Positions 1 to 8,615 of a stretch of DNA of 64,000 bases are shown here, piece by piece (position 1 is the first letter of the stretch; each line of letters begins with the position of its first letter). The notes beneath the pieces are model-generated. The model had not been told where the DNA came from. It saw nothing but the letters and a program-made list of their open reading frames with translations, and did no database searches. The DNA is from an uncultured Verrucomicrobiota bacterium (GTDB lineage Bacteria; Verrucomicrobiota; Verrucomicrobiia; Verrucomicrobiales; DEV007): positions 81,950-145,949 of the forward strand of contig CABXDI010000001.1 of the NCBI GenBank assembly GCA_902510815.1, read 5' to 3'. Position numbers and translations under genes: made by a program.

Positions 1-80
1 TTAATCAAGTCGAACATGCTGCATGGACAGCAACCTCGCTCGCCGTCATGAATCTTGACGAGGCAGTCACAAAGCAATAA
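1..80 (+). CDS. C-terminal end of a DUF1553-type (PSCyt/PSD1) protein, cut by window start
   Basis: The frame starting at base 3 reads NQVEHAAWTATSLAVMNLDEAVTKQ and stops at TAA 78-80. An 'AWT..A..L.NLDE..TK' ending is typical of planctomycete/verrucomicrobial cytochrome proteins with DUF1549 and DUF1553 domains, which usually precede a DUF1501 gene. The DUF1501 gene does follow, 15 bases later, so the two probably form one operon. Only the last 25 codons are visible. The family call rests on this short tail plus the neighbour. Confidence 0.6.
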   Translation, partial: NQVEHAAWTATSLAVMNLDEAVTKQ

Positions 81-95
81 GAAATTATAAGCATC

Positions 96-1559
96 ATGAA
101 TCCACTTCAGCAAAATCATCTCGATCTGACTCGACGAGAGTTCTTTGGTAAATCGGCAACGGGTGTAGGTACAATTGCTTTATCAGGATTACTTAATGAT
201 AGCGGCTTTGCCGCAGACAATGACAGGCAGGCCATTGGAGGATTACCGGGACTCCCTCACTTCAAGCCAAAGGCTAAAAATATTATCTACCTTTTCCAAA
301 ACGGTGCACCCACGCATGTCGATCTATTTGACTACAAGCCAAAGATTATGGAGATGCACGGGAAACCCATTCCGGACTCTTACGTGGGCGGCAAGCGTTT
401 CAGTACAATGACCGGAAAGGCTAACGGCAAGTTAATGCTGGCACCAGTCGAACCTTTCAAACAAAGGGGGCAGTCAGGGGCATGGGTCAGCGATTTTCTT
501 CCATACACAGCAGAAATCGCAGACAAGATTTGCTTTGTTAAATCAATGCACACCGACGCTGTGAATCATGCACCCGGAATCAGCTTCCTTTTGAGTGGAG
601 GACAAATACCTGGAAGACCAACACTAGGCGCATGGATGGCTTATGGGCTAGGAGCAGAAACAGAGGAATTACCTCGATTTGTGGTTATGACCTCCGTGAG
701 CAAGGGAACAACTTGTGGTCAAATCTTCTATGATTTTTACTGGGGCAGTGGATTTCTTCCATCCAAGCACCAGGGGGTACTATTTAGAGGAAGTAGGGAT
801 CCTGTCCTTTATGCAAAGAATCCTAATGGAATGAGCCGTGAAATGAGAAGAGAATGGCTCGATAGTATTGCCGAACTAAATCATCATAAACTCCAAGAAT
901 ACGGGGACCCTGAAATCGCGACTAGAATTTCACAATACGAGATGGCTTTTAAGATGCAGGCCAGCGTTCCTGAGCTAACAGATTTTACGACAGAGTCTAA
1001 GGAAACTCTCGACATGTATGGGCCCCAAGTCAATGAGCCAGGCACCTTTGCCTACAATTGCCTTATGGCAAGACGCCTAGTCGAAAGAGGAACAAGAACA
1101 GTTCAGGTAATGCATGCCGGATGGGACCAACACGGCAGCCTGACTACAGAGCTATACACTCAGTGTAAAGATACTGACCAACCCAGTGCCGCACTCGTAA
1201 AAGATCTTGAACAAAGAGGCCTCCTAAAAGACACCTTAGTCATTTGGGGCGGTGAATTTGGAAGAACTCCATTCCTTCAAGGGAACCTCAATGAAAGAAA
1301 AAAGTGGGGAAGAGACCATCACCCATACGCTTATACGATCTGGATGGCGGGTGGAGGCGTTAAACCTGGTATATCATACGGAGCTAGTGACGACCTAGCC
1401 TTCAGCGCCACAGAAAATCCAGTCCACGTTCATGACATCCAAGCCACTTGGCTTCACCTTGCAGGAATTGATCATGAAAGGTTAACCTACAAATTCCAAG
1501 GAAGGCGTTTCAGGTTAACTGATGTACACGGCAAGGTCGTGACCGATGTGATAGGTTAA
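96..1559 (+). CDS. DUF1501 family secreted protein (Tat signal)
   Basis: 487 aa. Residues 12-17 (TRREFF) followed by a weakly hydrophobic glycine-rich stretch look like a twin-arginine export signal. The body carries features typical of DUF1501, an alkaline-phosphatase/sulfatase-fold family abundant in PVC bacteria: an early LFQNGAPTHVDLFD segment, a WGGEFGRTPF segment near residue 380, and GRDHHPYAYTIWMAGGGV. These proteins are exported and nearly always sit beside PSCyt/DUF1549/DUF1553 cytochromes, as here. The exact substrate is unknown; a role in extracellular sulfate-ester or polysaccharide breakdown is inferred from family context. One of four DUF1501 paralogs in the window. Confidence 0.9.
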   Translation: MNPLQQNHLDLTRREFFGKSATGVGTIALSGLLNDSGFAADNDRQAIGGLPGLPHFKPKAKNIIYLFQNGAPTHVDLFDYKPKIMEMHGKPIPDSYVGGKRFSTMTGKANGKLMLAPVEPFKQRGQSGAWVSDFLPYTAEIADKICFVKSMHTDAVNHAPGISFLLSGGQIPGRPTLGAWMAYGLGAETEELPRFVVMTSVSKGTTCGQIFYDFYWGSGFLPSKHQGVLFRGSRDPVLYAKNPNGMSREMRREWLDSIAELNHHKLQEYGDPEIATRISQYEMAFKMQASVPELTDFTTESKETLDMYGPQVNEPGTFAYNCLMARRLVERGTRTVQVMHAGWDQHGSLTTELYTQCKDTDQPSAALVKDLEQRGLLKDTLVIWGGEFGRTPFLQGNLNERKKWGRDHHPYAYTIWMAGGGVKPGISYGASDDLAFSATENPVHVHDIQATWLHLAGIDHERLTYKFQGRRFRLTDVHGKVVTDVIG

Positions 1560-1562
1560 GAA

Positions 1563-1850
1563 ATGATTGTATCAAAGTCAGATCCTCAAGGGTGTTTTGT
1601 TAATGCTGGACTAGCAATCCTTGCATTCCTAATCTACGCAATTGGTTATGTCGCATCAGCGTTTATTGGCCCTGCACTCATAATCGCAAGCTTAAGCAAC
1701 TCTAGTTTAACTTTTTTTCTTTGGGGCATTATCACTTTTCTTATTGCAGGCACTTTATTAAGAATTGCCCAAGCCATAAACTCCGGAAACTATGAAAAAA
1801 TAGGTGATCTTAAATTTTGGATGGGAAAAGATAAGACTTTTAAGATCTAA
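1563..1850 (+). CDS. small two-to-three-TM membrane protein, unknown function
   Basis: 95 aa, starting 4 bases after the DUF1501 stop, so it is probably co-transcribed and translationally close. Hydrophobic segments lie around residues 13-43 and 48-70, followed by a short charged tail ending in KDKTFKI. I recognise no domain. The tight spacing suggests a membrane accessory of the preceding cytochrome/DUF1501 unit, but that is only an inference from position. Confidence 0.6.
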   Translation: MIVSKSDPQGCFVNAGLAILAFLIYAIGYVASAFIGPALIIASLSNSSLTFFLWGIITFLIAGTLLRIAQAINSGNYEKIGDLKFWMGKDKTFKI

Positions 1851-1988
1851 TAAATTCATAGACTCAAAGATAATTTCATTATACTTAATTCTTTAGATAA
1901 GACTTAGGAAGTGATCATTGACACATTCAGTCTGAGAAGCGAAAATTAGATCTCTCGGATAGTCGATTAAAACAAAAGCGGTAATAAT

Positions 1989-3491
1989 ATGAACCTTAAA
2001 GTAAGCCTGATAATCATAGTGCTGGCATCTTTTAGTTTTGGTATTGTCGTCGAGCGTTTTATAATTTCTTCAGAACCAGAAGATTCTGCTAATGTTATTA
2101 ATGAGAAGGCAAAAGAAAATACTATAACTGGTGAAGGTAGAACCGGATTAAATTACTCTTCCTCACAACAAAATAATGGCAATGATCGTAATGATTCTAA
2201 AGATAATGAGAATCCTTTTGACGACCAAAGAAGAGACCCAGTCGATAATATCATAAACCAAATAGATAGAGGGAAGCGCATTACAGCGGCACAAGTCTCC
2301 TCAGTACTCGAACAATTACCCGCCGGCAGGAAGCGCCGTGAATTCATACACCGCGTCGCCTCTCACTGGGGGCGAAAAGATCCAAAAGCAGCGCTCGCCT
2401 GGTCTGAATCATTAATTCCCTCTGAGCAGTCCATTGCCGTAGAGGAAATTGTTCATGGTTGGGCAAGGACGGATCCAACAGGTGCAGCTAATTATGTAAC
2501 TGAAATTCCAAAGTCACGACGAAGCCTTGACTTAGTCCACGCAACTGGACACATCTGGGCCGAACAGGATCAACAAGCGGCTATCGATTGGGCTATGAGC
2601 CTCCAAGACACAGCGCTTCGCCAACGTGCTTTAAGAGGATCTGCTGGCGTTTGGGCAAGGACTGACCCTAGCTCTGCGAGTGCCTTTGCACTTGAAATTA
2701 AAAACCCTTATGAAAGGCACGGCGTCATTGAATCCGTTGCCCGTCGCTGGTCTCGTCAAGAAACCAAGGAAAGTTTAGATTGGGCATTAAGCATGCAGGG
2801 CGAGGACAGAAATCGTGCCACCAGAGCAATTATTGAGGAAATTGCTGACCACGACCCAAAACAAGCTGCCGGATTATTATCAGAAATATCTGCTTCCTTA
2901 ACAAGTGATGGATCTGGAGGAAGAATTCATCGAGACATCGCCAGTGAAGTTGCCGAAAGGTGGGCTTCCACTAATCCTGATGAAGCAGCGGAATGGATTG
3001 CTGATCTTCCTGAATCACAACACATCAAACGTGAGGCAGCTCAGAGAGTTGCAGACAGGTGGGCTTCCACTAATCCAGAAGAGGCAGCGGAATGGGCTGT
3101 TGAACTCCCTGAATCTGATAATATTCGTCGCCATGCCGTAGAGCGAGTCGCCGACAGGTGGCTAAAGTATGATAGCTTATCGGCCAGTGAATGGATTGCT
3201 GAAATGCCAATCGGCGAAGCCCGTGACGCAGCAGCAGGTGAATTAGTAAGAAATATATCAGACAGTGATCCAGCTGCAGCATTCTCATGGGCAAACAGTG
3301 TTGGAAACGAAGGCTATCAGACTCACCTCATGGAGGAGGTCATCGAAGGCTGGCATAATACGGATCCAAATGCGGCACGATCAGCACTTCAAGCCACTGA
3401 TTTGAGTGCCAGACAACGTGAAAAGTTTAAGGAAATACTCGGCCCTTCAGCAGCCCCGCCTGCAAACTCAGAAACTCCAAAAACAGAATAA
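1989..3491 (+). CDS. secreted/anchored helical repeat protein with 'WA..DP.AA..W' repeats
   Basis: 500 aa. Residues about 5-24 form a hydrophobic signal or anchor, followed by a low-complexity Asn/Asp/Ser/Glu-rich linker to about residue 90. From there to the end about ten repeats of roughly 27-33 residues follow the pattern 'VA..WA..DP.AAA.WA..LP....R', predicted as paired helices like a TPR/HEAT-type solenoid. Proteins with such 'WA.TDP..A' repeats are common in Verrucomicrobiota and have no assigned biochemical role. Two neighbouring repeats are nearly identical at the DNA level (see repeat feature), so the array seems to grow by duplication. Likely a protein-interaction scaffold outside the cytoplasm. 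Confidence 0.75.
   Translation: MNLKVSLIIIVLASFSFGIVVERFIISSEPEDSANVINEKAKENTITGEGRTGLNYSSSQQNNGNDRNDSKDNENPFDDQRRDPVDNIINQIDRGKRITAAQVSSVLEQLPAGRKRREFIHRVASHWGRKDPKAALAWSESLIPSEQSIAVEEIVHGWARTDPTGAANYVTEIPKSRRSLDLVHATGHIWAEQDQQAAIDWAMSLQDTALRQRALRGSAGVWARTDPSSASAFALEIKNPYERHGVIESVARRWSRQETKESLDWALSMQGEDRNRATRAIIEEIADHDPKQAAGLLSEISASLTSDGSGGRIHRDIASEVAERWASTNPDEAAEWIADLPESQHIKREAAQRVADRWASTNPEEAAEWAVELPESDNIRRHAVERVADRWLKYDSLSASEWIAEMPIGEARDAAAGELVRNISDSDPAAAFSWANSVGNEGYQTHLMEEVIEGWHNTDPNAARSALQATDLSARQREKFKEILGPSAAPPANSETPKTE
2949..3146 (+). repeat. two tandem 99-base repeat units inside the solenoid gene
   Basis: The unit beginning at 2949 recurs at 3048, a period of 99 bases or 33 codons. 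A 17-base stretch (TGGGCTTCCACTAATCC) and most flanking codons are the same. Both encode 'RWASTNP-(D/E)-EAAEW'. The other repeats in the gene are much more diverged, so this is the most recent duplication. Confidence 0.8.
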
Positions 3492-3565
3492 TAATTTAGT
3501 CTTGTACCCAACCTTTCCCAATGGACAAATTTTGGGAATAGGGAGCTCAAATAATTGAAATTCCT

Positions 3566-3829
3566 TCAACGGTCCCCGGACTGACGCATGGCACCAGTTG
3601 ATCCACGACGAAGCCCACTAGAATTTCCTCCTTTGTCAGCTCCACCTCCAAGGCGTGTTTCTGTTACCCCTCCAGACTCAACATCACCAGCTTCAATAAG
3701 CTTTACCAACGGAGGATGCTGCAGAGCTTTGGCGTTTACCTGCCCAGTTTTTCCAGGTCCCAAAAAAAGCTTTTTTCCACCTGGCAGTGGAATCTTAAGA
3801 GGCTTTTTGGTTTTATTAATAATATCCAT
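3566..3829 (-). CDS. small basic protein, unknown function
   Basis: 87 aa from the ATG at 3829; an upstream ATG (3841) and a TTG (3871) are also open. The N-terminal half reads 'TKKPLKIPLPGGKKLFLGPG', then 'KTGQV..KALQHPPLVKLIEAGDVE', followed by a Gly/Arg-rich tail. The first half looks like a compact beta-rich domain and the tail is disordered. The sense frame has coherent protein character, whereas the opposite plus-strand frame (3588-3851) is proline-rich nonsense, so I call this strand. I recognise no named family. Confidence 0.5.
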   Translation of the reverse strand: MDIINKTKKPLKIPLPGGKKLFLGPGKTGQVNAKALQHPPLVKLIEAGDVESGGVTETRLGGGADKGGNSSGLRRGSTGAMRQSGDR

Positions 3830-3995
3830 AAGTAAGGGCATGATAACATGAACCAAGCCATCGTCCAGCAATCGAACTTCTTTCTCACCCGACGTGGAGA
3901 AACCACATTATTCTTTATACTTTAAAATAATTACAGGAAGGCAAACACTATAATGCTCATCTTCTAGCTAATTAGTTCATTAATTTTTAGCACAG

Positions 3996-4781
3996 TCAGT
4001 TTTGTTTTAACTCCAAGTTATTATTTTTGGCATATTGTTTTTGTAAGTCTTCAAATTGGTTCATTAATCTATCAATATCTTTTCCAAAATCTTCTTGTAT
4101 TATCAGCAAAGCATTTTCAAGATTTTTTAATACAGTTTCTGCCTTTTCTCTATTCTGAACTTTAGAAGCTTCTTTTTCAAATTGGTTCATTAAACTGACA
4201 CTATCTTTTATAAATACATCCGCACGGTTAAATACTTCAACAGCAGTTTCTTTCAATTTATACCCAACTCCATTTTTACCTTCATAAAATGGAACATATT
4301 CTAACTCTTGTAGAATTTTCTTATTCCAAGAAGCATATTTATCAAAATACTCTTCATCATTTTCATCAATAGAAGTAATTTTAAGCATATGATTTTCCAT
4401 TAATGTAGCCATAGAATTGTTGAATTTTACTGCCTTATCTGCATTACGATTTGCAAAAAAATTGTATCCCAGAAAGGCAATGACAATAATTGCACCGACT
4501 ATTGATCTGAGACTATTGTTTGATTCACTGCCAGAATCTTCAGGATTGTACTTGCTCTTGGTGTAATTGATTTGTGGTTGAGCCTTAGCAACACTTGAAA
4601 CTGATTGAATCGCTGTCGCTGCTTTATGAGGGTTCTTTAAAAACTCACTTAAAGGCACCCATTCCATTCCATTATGAACATAATCATTTGGTAGAAGACT
4701 ACCCTCACTAACATATTGGGTGAGCTCTTCTATTGTATAAGGGCCGTATTCCTGATCGTCTCTGCTGACTTTAAATTGCAT
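3996..4781 (-). CDS. GYF_2 (DUF4339) domain membrane protein
   Basis: 261 aa. Residues 1-50 (EYGPYTIEELTQYVSEG ... PNDYVHNGMEWVPLSEF) match the GYF_2 domain, a small peptide-binding-like fold placed at the N-terminus of many bacterial membrane proteins. One transmembrane segment lies near residues 92-112 (IVGAIIVIAFLGYNFFA). The remaining 150 residues are charged and helical with coiled-coil character and no recognised enzyme motif. The GYF_2 domain should be cytoplasmic and the C-terminus outside the membrane. Monocistronic by appearance; base composition is AT-rich like other small accessory genes here. Confidence 0.75.
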   Translation of the reverse strand: MQFKVSRDDQEYGPYTIEELTQYVSEGSLLPNDYVHNGMEWVPLSEFLKNPHKAATAIQSVSSVAKAQPQINYTKSKYNPEDSGSESNNSLRSIVGAIIVIAFLGYNFFANRNADKAVKFNNSMATLMENHMLKITSIDENDEEYFDKYASWNKKILQELEYVPFYEGKNGVGYKLKETAVEVFNRADVFIKDSVSLMNQFEKEASKVQNREKAETVLKNLENALLIIQEDFGKDIDRLMNQFEDLQKQYAKNNNLELKQN

Positions 4782-4898
4782 TTATGATTTTTAAATTAAT
4801 TGGTATCAGCATAGCCCTCACATAAACACTAACCTATTATAAAATCCGACTAAGATTATAATGAGGTATAAATTTCTTATGATTAAAAATAAATAAAG

Positions 4899-4971
4899 TG
4901 GAGTGTAGCGGAGTCGAACCGCTGACCTCTTCAATGCCATTGAAGCGCTCTACCAACTGAGCTAACACCCC
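4899..4971 (-). tRNA. tRNA-Ala (anticodon GGC)
   Basis: Read on the minus strand, 73 bases fold as a cloverleaf. The acceptor GGGGTGT pairs with ACACTCC (one G-U), the D arm contains AGCTCAGTTGGTAGAGC, the anticodon stem CTTCA/TGAAG holds the loop ATGGCAT with anticodon GGC, and the T arm is AGCGG-TTCGACT-CCGCT. The discriminator base is A. The 3' CCA is not encoded (A is followed by CTT), so it must be added by CCA transferase. Confidence 0.95.
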
Positions 4972-5076
4972 TTTACACTTAAGCTATTACCTTGAATGAG
5001 AAGTAGTGAGGGTTGAGATAATAAATCACTCGAAGATTCACCGCAAGGTAATTTAGCATCAACTAATCCAAAAATT

Positions 5077-7260
5077 TTACTTTGTTCTGGCTCTCAAATG
5101 AACACGTGAAACCTCACCCATATAATGCGGCATGGAATGATCAATAGCTGATTTTTTAATATTTTCGAGAGACTTCTTCGCATCTCCCTTAGCTTCATAA
5201 TAAAGACCTAGGTACAAGTAAGCATAGCATAACCGATTACGTAATTCGTCAGGTGAAGGGTCACCGGCATTAGCCGCATCAAGGACATCCTTAGGTTCAA
5301 GCTTACCGGCAAAAAGCTTCTGCACCTGAGCCATTGGAACGCGACCATCTCCCTTGATGTCAATGAGACTCTTTCTAGCCGCTTCAAAACCTTTGATCTT
5401 ATTAACACATAAAAAATGCCAAACCGAGTTCTCAACATCATTAGAATTTACATCCTGATGAATCTCGAACTGCTTGACTCCTTTTTCATATTCTCCGGCA
5501 TAATAATAGGCGAGGCCTCTTTGCCAATGGTGAGGTTCACGGGCAGGATTATTCTTAAGGTAGACATCAAAATCAGCAATGGACCCCCTCATATCACCAT
5601 GGAAAAATCGCGTCACTCCTCGCCTCTGTCGTAATTGATCAACACCAGGAAGAGCTTCTACAAGTTTATCAATATCGGCTAGAGCTTTCCCAAAGTTTCC
5701 TTTCCTTTCATACATATCCGCCCGAGCAAGTAACGCCTCTTTGCTATCAGGGTCCAAAGCTAGGGCCTCAGTGATAGCATCCTCAGTACCTCCATGGTTT
5801 CCGGCATCTAGCAGCCCAAATTGGACTTTCTTTAAAACCTTCTGAGAATCAGCTTTAGCCTGGTTATCATACTTAGTGCTAAGAAGAGCACATCTTTTTC
5901 TAAACTCTTCGAGCTTTTCTTTGTGGGCAGGGTCTTTGACCAAATTTTTTAGCTCCATTGGATCTGATTTAAGGTCATGGAGAAACTCATAAGGTGGATC
6001 CTGCTCATAATAACGAGCATATTTGTAACGTTCCCCGCGGACCCCTTCCCACTTAGGAATCGATTTATTATTCATCCTATGCTCACAGAAAAAGTCTTCT
6101 GGGGCTTGAGCTTCTGGACTACCCTCAAAAGAAGTTGTTAAGGATCGGCCTTGATAACCTTGAGGCATACGCGCACCCGCGAGAGCTACTATAGTGGGAG
6201 CAATATCAACGTTTAATGCTATCCCCTTTTCTCTCTTACCTCGAGCCTCTTTCTTAGCTCTCGGATCGAAAATGATAAGTGGCACCCTCTGTGACTCTTC
6301 ATAATGAGACCACTTACCAGCAAAGCCTCGAGAAGCGGCGTAGTACCCATTATCAGCCATATAAATTATTACCGTGTTTTCTGCCATTCCTTGAGACTCA
6401 AGTTCTTTGATGACTCGGCCAATCGCATGATCAATGCCGCTAATCATACGAAGATAATTTCTCATGTTATTCTGATACTTTTCCTCCGTATCCCATCTCC
6501 AGAAATAACGATCACGGTTCATTGATTTACGAAGAAATTCCGGCTGAGACTCAAAGACTTTTGGATCTGACAATTTAGGCTGCGGCATTTTTACACCCTC
6601 GTAAAGAGAACCGACGGCTTTAGGGTACGGGAAATGATTTTTCTTATCTCCGTCTTCGGCGTGAGAAGCATTGAAGCTAACGCTGAGGCAAAATGGCTCA
6701 GCCTCCTTTTTGGCTTGTGCGATAAAGTCAATCGCTCTATCAGCAGCTACCTGAGTCTCGTGCCTCAAAGTCCCATCCTTCTGCTTGTGAAAGTAGGGGC
6801 TACGATTAAGAGGAACGAAGCTATCAAACATCGCTTCCTTAGCACCTTTGCGAATTTTGATACCAAACTTGCCAATGAAGCCAGTCAGGTAACCCTCTTT
6901 TTTGAGTAAAGCGGGATAGCTTTGACTGGTATGAATATTGGCAATGGGTGGAGTGCCAAAAGTAAAACGGTGAGTCCTTTCATAGAGCCCGGTCAAAAGC
7001 GTAGCCCGACTCGCAGCACATATAGAAGTACTAACAAAAGCATTATCAAAAAGCCTCCCCTCACCTGCAAGCTTATCAATATTTGGAGTTTTAACGATGG
7101 GGTGACCAGTACAACCAAGGAAGTCATTTCTCTGATCATCAGTTAGAAAAAATATGATATTAGGCCGATCATCCTTAAACGCCTTTACAGATTCTTCGTC
7201 AGCAAAAAGAAAATTCTGGGTGAGGAGCAATGAGAAAACAAAAAATATCCTGAAATGCAT
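5077..7260 (-). CDS. sulfatase with C-terminal TPR domain
   Basis: 727 aa. Signal peptide at residues 1-20. The sulfatase core starts at PNIIFFLTDDQRNDFLGC with the metal-binding Asp pair at 41-42. The formylglycine-site motif is CAASR at 81-85, a variant of C-x-P/A-S-R, so a maturing FGE-type enzyme would be needed. A metal-site segment YMADNGYYAASRGFAGKWS lies near residue 305. After about residue 480 the protein becomes a tetratricopeptide-like array (LDPDSKEALLARADMYERKG and similar) to the end. Family knowledge predicts hydrolysis of sulfate esters on polysaccharides outside the cytoplasm; the TPR tail suggests docking to another protein. Divergent from the PQQ-propeller gene, with 91 bases between starts. 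Confidence 0.88.
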   Translation of the reverse strand: MHFRIFFVFSLLLTQNFLFADEESVKAFKDDRPNIIFFLTDDQRNDFLGCTGHPIVKTPNIDKLAGEGRLFDNAFVSTSICAASRATLLTGLYERTHRFTFGTPPIANIHTSQSYPALLKKEGYLTGFIGKFGIKIRKGAKEAMFDSFVPLNRSPYFHKQKDGTLRHETQVAADRAIDFIAQAKKEAEPFCLSVSFNASHAEDGDKKNHFPYPKAVGSLYEGVKMPQPKLSDPKVFESQPEFLRKSMNRDRYFWRWDTEEKYQNNMRNYLRMISGIDHAIGRVIKELESQGMAENTVIIYMADNGYYAASRGFAGKWSHYEESQRVPLIIFDPRAKKEARGKREKGIALNVDIAPTIVALAGARMPQGYQGRSLTTSFEGSPEAQAPEDFFCEHRMNNKSIPKWEGVRGERYKYARYYEQDPPYEFLHDLKSDPMELKNLVKDPAHKEKLEEFRKRCALLSTKYDNQAKADSQKVLKKVQFGLLDAGNHGGTEDAITEALALDPDSKEALLARADMYERKGNFGKALADIDKLVEALPGVDQLRQRRGVTRFFHGDMRGSIADFDVYLKNNPAREPHHWQRGLAYYYAGEYEKGVKQFEIHQDVNSNDVENSVWHFLCVNKIKGFEAARKSLIDIKGDGRVPMAQVQKLFAGKLEPKDVLDAANAGDPSPDELRNRLCYAYLYLGLYYEAKGDAKKSLENIKKSAIDHSMPHYMGEVSRVHLRARTK

Positions 7261-7351
7261 GCCTCACTTTAAATAGGTTATCTCGATTTGACCAGCAAAG
7301 AGCACATTGAACTTGACCCCTAACTTAGTAATATTAACAATTATAATCATT

Positions 7352-8614
7352 ATGAAGTACAGTTTCCTACCTATTCTTCCTTTAATCTTAATATTATCTG
7401 TGCAAGCAGAAGATTGGCCACAATACCATGGAATAAATTCTAATCGAACAACTGATGAAAAAATTCCGAACACTGACTGGGACAGTAAGGAACCTAAAAA
7501 ATTATGGTCAGCAATGACTCCTACCGGATTCAGCTCAATGATACTTGCGGATGGAGCTGCTTACACCAACATCAGCGAAGAAATTGATGGCATTCCCAGT
7601 GAAGTCTGTATTTCTTTCGATGCCAATACAGGTGAAACAAGATGGAAAGCCAATCTCGATTTATGGCGAGTCGATAATGGAGGAGGGAACGCTGGAACTA
7701 GAGACAATAATGGAGGTGACGGACCAAGAACAACTCCGTCTTACTCTAATGGCAAGGTCTATGCTTACACGAGTGACATGAGATTAATTTGCCTCTCGGC
7801 AAAGGATGGAAATGAAGTTTGGTCAGTTGAAGTCATTAAATCTCATAAGGGTCGAAACATTAGATGGGAAAATGCTGCTGCTCCATTAATCGAAGGAGAC
7901 CTTGTCATTGTTCAAGGAGGTGGACCAGGACAATCATTTCTGGCTTTCGATAAAGCCACAGGCAAAATCAAATGGAAGTCCGGAGACTATTTAATGACGC
8001 ACGCAACGCCAATCGCAGCAGACATCAATCAACAAAGACAAATCCTCTTCTTTACACAAAAAGGAATAGTATCAATTAATCCAAAGAATGGAAAAGAACT
8101 ATGGATGCATAAATTTCCTTATAAAGTTTCAACAGCAGCATCAGCCGTCGTCGAAGATAACATTGTTTACTTTGCCGCTGGTTATGGAGTCGGTTCGACT
8201 GCCATTGAAATTGCTGATGATAACAACACTGAAGAGCTATGGTTCTTAGAAGGCAACAAACCTGTCACCAATCACTGGAGCACTCCACTCGTTAAAGACG
8301 GCTATCTTTATGGAATGTTCGGATTCAAAGAATATGGTGACGGACCCCTAAAGTGCGTTGAGCTTAAAACCGGAAAGGTAATGTGGGAAAAATCTGGATA
8401 TGGACCAGCTGGTGTATGCCTTGCCGGTGATGTTCTTGTCTGCTTAGGCGATAGAGGACAAGTCACTTTAGTTGAAGCTAATCCCAAAGATTATAAAGAA
8501 TTATCAAGGATGGACCGAGTCGTTAAAGGTAAATGTTGGTCTTCTCCAATTTTTGCTGATGGTAAAATTCTGATCAGAAGCACAGAAGAAGCTGCCTGTC
8601 TTAATCTAAAATAA
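7352..8614 (+). CDS. secreted PQQ-like beta-propeller repeat protein
   Basis: 420 aa from the ATG at 7352, chosen because it gives a clean signal peptide (MKYSFLPILPLILILSVQA); an open frame extends upstream to 7307. The mature part starts EDWPQYHGINSNRTTDEK, the usual opening of PVC 'PQQ-binding-like beta-propeller' proteins. It then shows blades such as SFDANTGETRWKA, CLSAKDGNEVWSV, AFDKATGKIKWKSG and SINPKNGKELWMHK. These proteins are exported; most have no proven cofactor or enzyme activity. Shares a divergent promoter region with the sulfatase-TPR gene, which suggests joint use in substrate degradation. Confidence 0.85.
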   Translation: MKYSFLPILPLILILSVQAEDWPQYHGINSNRTTDEKIPNTDWDSKEPKKLWSAMTPTGFSSMILADGAAYTNISEEIDGIPSEVCISFDANTGETRWKANLDLWRVDNGGGNAGTRDNNGGDGPRTTPSYSNGKVYAYTSDMRLICLSAKDGNEVWSVEVIKSHKGRNIRWENAAAPLIEGDLVIVQGGGPGQSFLAFDKATGKIKWKSGDYLMTHATPIAADINQQRQILFFTQKGIVSINPKNGKELWMHKFPYKVSTAASAVVEDNIVYFAAGYGVGSTAIEIADDNNTEELWFLEGNKPVTNHWSTPLVKDGYLYGMFGFKEYGDGPLKCVELKTGKVMWEKSGYGPAGVCLAGDVLVCLGDRGQVTLVEANPKDYKELSRMDRVVKGKCWSSPIFADGKILIRSTEEAACLNLK

Positions 8615-8615
8615 A

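Noticed and set aside
3588..3851. Plus-strand 87-aa open frame
   Set aside because: Pro/Ser-rich sequence with no fold; the minus-strand small protein is better.
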